Shown here piece after piece: positions 58,240-64,000 of a stretch of 64,000 nt of DNA; the first letter of the stretch is position 1; the number at the start of each line of letters is the position of its first letter. Source of the stretch: Euphorbia lathyris. Its lineage: Eukaryota > Streptophyta > Magnoliopsida > Malpighiales > Euphorbiaceae. A model generated the notes under the pieces. The model was given only the letters and a program-made list of their open reading frames with translations, did no database searches and had not been told where the DNA came from. The stretch is from the NCBI RefSeq assembly GCF_963576675.1, contig NC_088916.1, positions 16,406,501-16,470,500 on the forward strand, in the 5' to 3' direction. The translations under genes were made by a program, and so were the position numbers.

Positions 58240-59190
58240 GTAGGGGTCGAGAATAGTTAGGGTATCCGCAAGTAATGCCATTCCCGTACCCTTACTCTTT
58301 TGTTATTGGACCTACTCGTCCCATCCCATGCCCCGTCCGATTACCCTAATGGGTATAAATTTTGAATCTCATTGCCGTCTCATTTACTGTACCCGTTAAG
58401 AATCATCAAATAAATTACCAATTTAATGAAAACTTAAATAAAATAAATATTCTATAATTTTAACAAACCATACAAAAATTTAACAAACAAATTCAAAATT
58501 CAAACGTTTAAAGTTCTAAATAACTAAGTAAGTAAAAGACAATCAAAATAAGTAGTTCATCTTCTTACTTTTCATTTTTTCCTCCATTTTTTATCCACGT
58601 ACATGATGGGTAACGGGTACCTTAGAGGTGTTCCCTTCTCATCTCATACTCGTCACGGTGTTCTTTTAAATCTCAGTCCCGTCCCAAGCCCTTTTATAAA
58701 GGGTTAGGTAGTTGTTATGAACCTTAGCGTAGGATCTAGTCACAGGTCTAGACACAACAGAGCTCTTCTTTGAATCTATATTGAATTGACAAAAAGCAGA
58801 CTCGTCCTTGACAGAGCCCCTTTCTAATTCTGAATTTTGAGAGAATAAAAGTTCTTTCTTATTGAATAGAAAAAACCTTTATATATAGGCTGCAGATACA
58901 AAATAATTCCAGATCCTAAATTATAGGGATAATTATATCATTCCCTAAATTATAGGAATCAATACTAGCAATTAAAGGAAACAAAATAATGTTTTAAAAT
59001 GACAAAAGGAAATAAATTTAAATTCTTGAATAGGAAAGTAAATAAAGTAAATAATAGGAAAGTAATCAGGATGAGGATTTCTTCTTTCTTTGGTAATGCC
59101 TTCCAATAAAGGCGTCCGTATCAGTAGTCCCATTAGAATCGGGTAGTACTGAATACCCACGAAACCCATACCCCTTACCATCTCTAGATA
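58240..59190. repeat. degenerate repeats with 'tacccgtac' phrases
   Basis: Segments at about 58240-58400, 58600-58730 and 59090-59190 share phrases such as 'cccgtaccc', 'gggtaccttagag' and 'gaatcgggtagtactga'. They read in one frame as GYGF-like peptides also found at 54950-55060 on the minus strand. Probably remnants of one dispersed repeat family; not identified. Confidence 0.35.
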
Positions 59191-59627
59191 TAAGGTTCAG
59201 GTGGCCATAATATTAGTAAAAGCAGTTGAGTAACTTTTATGTTAGGTTTTGAAGTTGAGTGGCCATAATGTTAGTAAGGACAAAGTTGAGTAGCCACGGG
59301 TATAATTTTGTTACGATTAGGGATTTTTGGAAGTAGTGAATAGAGAAGAATTAGGGTTGGAGATAGGAGAAGAATAAGAAGAGAAAGAGAACAGAGAATT
59401 AGGGAGAGAATATCAGAAGAGAGAAAGAAGGAAAGAGAGAGAGTTTCATTCAATATTAATCTGATACCTTTTCCATACAAGGCATGACTCTATATAGACC
59501 AACCTACTGCTGATGTGGCAGCAGTTACAGAATCCTACAGCTGTAAATAATACAACTGTTACCGCTGCAAACAGTCCTAAATAACAACTAATTAACACTT
59601 AAATGTAAAACAATCACCCGCTCTAAT

Positions 59628-59725
59628 TTTTTTTTTTTTTAAAGTTTAGGTAAGGGTAGGTCTACCCACTCCCAAGGTCAGGGCAAACCACAGACCTCGA
59701 TGAGGGTTTACAGTGGAATTTACAG
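59628..59725 (-). mobile_element. short retroposon with poly-A, minus strand
   Basis: A run of about 14 T at the left, then about 84 bp of unique sequence, flanked by the 15-bp direct repeat atcacccgctctaat (59613-59627 and 59726-59740). On the minus strand this is a poly-A-tailed insertion. It lacks clear tRNA promoter boxes, so it is a truncated SINE or LINE end. Confidence 0.8.
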
Positions 59726-60372
59726 ATCACCCGCTCTAATAGCTAATAATTCCCCTTTTAATTTCTCTAATAATTCGAATAATCGTGACAAATTTACCCC
59801 ATTAAAAAACCCTTTAAACAAATCAATCCGCTACATAAGAGAAATTCAACACATTGAAGCAACTTTAGTATGCTATATTCACACAAATATATGTTAACAT
59901 GTATAATTGCCATGAGAATTGACTTCCATTCTATTTTCCAGAAAATGTTTCTGATTGATATGCATTTTTTCCACAAAAATTAAAATTCCGAGCTCACACA
60001 TAAAAAATTTCACTTCTTTTTTCATAGTTTCCAAGTTCAATTGTTGGAATCAGAGAAAGACAGATCAATTTGTAAGGGAAGAAGGTAAACCAAAATATGG
60101 TGAATAAATACACAACATATTAAATGCATATAAGTAGCCTCAGCATTTTTTACAAAGAACTAGATAATCTTCTAAACTCACATGTAATATATGCATTGAT
60201 TCTATTAAACATAGAGTGAATCTGATAATATGATTCCAACATGTAATCACAAAGCACATACCTCCATTCCAGAATCGGCAAGGCTGCAATTGATATGAGC
60301 TTCTATCCACTCATTATCCGAGCAAAGATTGATCCTCGTACGCGTTGAATAGTAAGTTTTCCAGTTTTATAA

Positions 60373-61197
60373 TCAGTGGGTGCATCCAAAACCACCACAG
60401 ATTGACACCCAAATTATAAACAGTATCAAGCAAACAGCTGCATCTATGGCCAGAACAATCCTCACTTGGCGCCACCACTTCTTTCGAATGCTTTGAGAGC
60501 TTGACCTGATCCTCACTGAACTTAAATCTTTTTGTAGTGAAATTGGAGAAGCTCCTGCACCTTGGCTATTAGAATCCAATGAAGTCAAATCAACTTTCAC
60601 TCCTCTATCAGTGGATCTTCTGTGCTCTTCCAACTCAATATCTCTCAATGCAATCACATGATCTTTTAATTTCTTGTTACATTTTCCTAATAAAGGTGCT
60701 TTTGTGGAAGTACAAACTTCAATTTCTCCATTTGCATCACTTGGAGAAGGAGAGAGCCCCACATTATCAGATGAAGAAGTTTCAGCATTCCAACTATTGC
60801 TTGTTTGAGATACATGTTCCAACGAAGTTATCAAACGTCTAATAACAGGCACGAATTGTTCTTGTACATTGATTGAGCTCAAACTTGAAAAACTTCCTCT
60901 TGCTCCCTTTCTAGCTGCCTTCTTGAATTCATCTCTCAAATGCTCTAAAAACTTAAGTACAGCTGGATTACCAAGGCCTTCATCAACAATTGCAAAATAG
61001 ACATAACCATCCTCCATTAAAAATCCAAAAGTTCTCTTCCCAATTGTCTCAAAATACCACTTATGATATGGAGGAGCACTTTCTAATGACAAGGCCACCA
61101 AATTGTCAATCTCATGATTTCCTCCACGATACACATAAAGAAGCCTGTTGCCTCTAGAGACACAGCAATACTGAACAGTGTTTCCAATTGAATCCAT
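60373..61197 (-). CDS. phytolongin (longin-domain membrane protein)
   Basis: 274 residues, single coding exon. An N-terminal longin domain (about 1-125) opens with the family pattern QYCCVSRGNRLLYVY and contains PPYHKWYFETIGKRTFGFLMEDGYVYFAIVD-type blocks. A variable, Ser-rich middle follows (about 130-235), with no SNARE-motif heptads, then a basic segment (RKKWWRQ) and one C-terminal membrane anchor (about 247-269). This is the phytolongin architecture: plant proteins related to VAMP7 SNAREs in which the SNARE motif is replaced by a different region, located on secretory membranes. Start: the ATG directly before the conserved longin opening. Closest to the Phyl1 subgroup as far as I can judge. 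Confidence 0.9.
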   Translation of the reverse strand: MDSIGNTVQYCCVSRGNRLLYVYRGGNHEIDNLVALSLESAPPYHKWYFETIGKRTFGFLMEDGYVYFAIVDEGLGNPAVLKFLEHLRDEFKKAARKGARGSFSSLSSINVQEQFVPVIRRLITSLEHVSQTSNSWNAETSSSDNVGLSPSPSDANGEIEVCTSTKAPLLGKCNKKLKDHVIALRDIELEEHRRSTDRGVKVDLTSLDSNSQGAGASPISLQKDLSSVRIRSSSQSIRKKWWRQVRIVLAIDAAVCLILFIIWVSICGGFGCTH

Positions 61198-61925
61198 TTA
61201 AACAGTAAGATCCACCAAAAAGTCAAGACTTTATAACCACAAGCTATTTAGTGTCGAGAAGAATCTAAAACACCACAATTTGAAAGAACAGAAACCCAAT
61301 CAATTCCTCAATAGATGAAGCGAAAACCAAGCAAAAAGCAAAAAACTCGTCGGCAACAAAGTCAAAACCCTCTAATAAATACCAACAGAGAACTTCAGCT
61401 ATATATTCAAAATCCAGTAAGAAATCCCTCATACCTTTCCTCAAACCCCAGCCATATAGATAAACAAAGAAAAGCTAGCTTTCCATGGCTGTCATTAGCT
61501 CGTCAAGATTTAGCACGAACACAAACAATTGAATCATATTTAAGGCAACAACAACAGAATCTAGGGTTTCGCGATGACTTCTTAACAGTCAACATTTCCC
61601 CAAAATCGTTACCTGTAAAACAATAGCGGAAATTGATTAGCATATAACAGAGCAAGTAAGATCGAACTAAAAGATTATCAAATAAAGTCAAAGATCAAGT
61701 TAAGAAACTGAAAAAAAATTGCAAAGAGAAGCAACCAAACTGTACGAGGAGGATGGCAGAAAAGCAACAGAAAGATGAAAAAGTGGAATGTGAGAATAAA
61801 CTAAAAAGAAAAGTTAGATACAGATCAGTAGATAGACATGATTACCCGTTGATGAGTTCTCAAAGTAGTTCAGATTAGGTAAATCCAGAGAGAGCAGATG
61901 AAGATTTCTCTGAAATGATGATTTT
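61198..61925 (-). promoter_or_regulatory. phytolongin 5'UTR with probable intron and short upstream ORF
   Basis: On the minus strand AACGG|GTAATC (donor, exon end 61846) and TTTTACAG (acceptor, exon start 61612) would define a 233-bp intron. The 415-bp leader exon carries an upstream ATG near 61592 opening a frame of about 30 codons (MLTVKKSSRN...) that ends at 61503, which could lower translation of the main frame. Inferred from splice-site patterns only. Confidence 0.45.
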
Positions 61926-63339
61926 GCAAAAGAAAATATGTAAAATGATAAACAACTAAACATGTTATTTTCTGCTTTAGTTGTACAGAATTGACCGTTT
62001 GACTGCCTAATCACTTTGCTTACTCATGTATTTATTTGGGATTATTATACTTTAGTTTAATCTCCAGTAAGTCTCTGGATATGTTCTAACATTTTCACAA
62101 CTATTTTTAATTTTCACACAAATTCAACTCATGAAAAACGGTTAACTAAAAAAAAAATGACTTAATAGCATTCTGAATATCTCCAAAAAAAAAAATTTTT
62201 GATTGGTAAAATGTTTTTGATAGCCCTTTCAATCTGGATAAAATATTCAATTAGTCATCTGAACTTTGTAAAATGTAATCGATTAATGACTCAGTTACAA
62301 AAAAAGTAAGTTAAATACGGAAGGTAAGTTGTATGTCTTAAAATGTTATTATATAAATCACAGAATTAATTAAAATATATTAAAAATGAAACTTTTACAT
62401 ACAAAACTATAAAACTTGTTTTCTTAAATATTAGAACTTCATAACCCGATCTTATTTGTTTTACTTTTTTTAAAGATGCGTGCAATATATTTTTCGTATT
62501 TAACTTATTATTATTATTTTTTTTTTTTGCAACTGAGAGATTAATTGATTATATTTTGCGCAAGTTTAAAAAGCTAACTAAATATTTTGTGCAAATTGAA
62601 ATGGCTATTTGGACACTTTAAAAATTGAAGGGGCCAATCAAATTTTTCGAACAAATTCAGGCAACAAATAATGTATTAAGCCATTAAAAAAAACCGTAAG
62701 TAAGCAGGTAGTAAAAACTCAATGTGTATGCAAATTAAGAAGAGAAATTTACATTATAAGTTCATTTTTAAAAAACTGCCTATAATTATGTTAAATCATA
62801 ATTTTGAATTATGTCAAGTCAATAAATTATTAATTTTAATCTATTTTAAAAATTAGAGTTTATAAATTAGGGGTTTAGAATATATTGTTTAAGATTTAAG
62901 ATTTATGAATTAAGTTTAGAATTTGTAAATTTAGATGTAAAGGCATATCTTATTTGTTATATATAAAAAATAATGACATATTTAGAATTAAGTTTATTTA
63001 GTTGCAATTTTGCAGTGAGAGTTATGTTATTCATGTAGGAAACTCAATTAAAAACTAAAGTTTAATTTTTACAATCTTAAAAGTTAAAACTGATTCATAG
63101 TGTTCTTTTTAAGAACTCCAATATAGGCTTAACGTTTATAAACTAGTACAAATTTAATCATCGATAATTAAATGTGACACGTTATTCATATTACTTCAGT
63201 CACCGTTCCTCCACTGTTCTCCTTTTGCACCGAGATCGGTTTCTGAAAACAGTCTAATGGTTAAGTTAGTATCGAGAAAAGATGACAAAGATTAATGACC
63301 AATTAGAGTAAGAGAGAGTGCGAGCAAGACCCATTTACC
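61926..63339. other. intergenic, nothing recognised
   Basis: Strongly AT-rich with A and T runs. I see no gene, RNA gene or clear mobile element. Confidence 0.5.
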
Positions 63340-63790
63340 ATTAGTGATGTCTAGACCTGTCCACAGGCCTAGGTATCCGTCTAGGTCCGTGTCCTTTGAG
63401 CTGGGTTTGGACAGTGAAATTTGATCATAGGTCCAACCTGGACCAGATCCGAGAAAACCCGTCTTTTTTTATAATTAAAAATTATTTATATATTTTTAGG
63501 TGGGTTTGAGATTTGATCTTTAAGCTCGAACCCAACCCGACTCAAATCCGTCTAAATTAATAGTGGGTTGGATTGGGTTTGGACTAAGCATTTGTACATG
63601 AAAATACGGTAAGTCCGGCCCAACCCGATCCAAGGACAGATCTACTGAGGTCTTACTATTTATAAGAGTTGAATGTCGAGTCCACCGACCGCCATATCCT
63701 TGGGCTATGGCTGAGTGGGTCGGGCTCCTGCTGGACTGACTGGGCTTAGATGGTTCTATTGAGTTGGGCTGATCCACGAGTCCATATCCC
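63340..63790. repeat. dispersed repeat with 'ggcccaaccc' phrases
   Basis: A GC-richer patch with many forms of 'gggttgg', 'cccaacccga' and 'gtccggcccaacccgatcc'. Such stretches occur as dispersed repeats in plant genomes. The minus-strand open frame at 63520-63804 is probably a product of this repeat. Confidence 0.4.
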
Positions 63791-64000
63791 TCATAAGAAA
63801 GCAACTTAATTTTAGCCTATATTTTACATCATTATATATAAAATAAATACAAGAAAATTGTGTCAATCAAGTTATTTTTATAAATCTTGTTATATTATAC
63901 TATTGCTACATTGCCCAGAAATATCCAGCAGAAATTGTTTAAAAATCAGCCCTTTTAATTTAAACAATTGACACAAACATACAAATTCTAGTGTAGCCCA
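63791..64000. other. intergenic, nothing recognised
   Basis: AT-rich end of the window without recognisable features. Confidence 0.5.

Overview
The window is nuclear DNA of a flowering plant, almost certainly a eudicot. The evidence is spliced genes for a mitochondrial WHIRLY protein and a phytolongin, plant-specific Athila and Tat Ty3 elements, a Ty1/copia element primed by initiator tRNA-Met, plant L1-like and RTE LINEs, an Au-like SINE, and AT-rich intergenic DNA. The species cannot be named from the sequence.

The left two thirds is a nest of transposable elements. The outermost is a decayed Ty1/copia element, 1796-22847, with 5-bp target duplications (ctgaa) at both ends. Its 5' LTR is split: the first part is at 1796-1909 and the rest at 18147-18355. 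The 16-kb insert between them is mostly a satellite with a unit of about 250 bp (around 20 copies). That satellite is itself interrupted by a solo LTR (2838-3847) and a nearly intact Tat-lineage Ty3 element on the minus strand (5054-14997). The Tat element has gag-protease and polymerase in one frame separated by a single TAG, and a decayed, intron-containing gene on the opposite strand.

Next come a 5'-truncated L1-like LINE (23192-26666); a terminal-inverted-repeat element (27932-31942) that contains a complete RTE LINE with an open 1022-residue frame (28574-31831); and a second L1-like LINE (about 31960-47430). The endonuclease region of that LINE was broken by an Athila-type element on the minus strand (34742-43466, TSD ggcaa). 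The Athila copy has gag and the Athila-specific second ORF but no protease, reverse transcriptase or integrase.

The right third is genic. An eight-exon WHIRLY gene (47819-54297, WHY2-like, 243 aa predicted) starts about 0.4 kb after the LINE tail. Its sixth intron holds a SINE, a 258-bp near-perfect foldback and a truncated RTE copy; the foldback appears to have formed when that RTE copy inserted. A phytolongin gene (60373-61197, minus strand, with a probable 5'UTR intron) follows, with unexplained exon-like segments downstream of its stop. The rest is AT-rich intergenic DNA with small retroposons and minisatellites.

The observations most worth following are the WHIRLY-intron foldback, the split copia LTR and its satellite insert, the pol-less Athila element, and the Tat element's in-frame amber codon and antisense gene.
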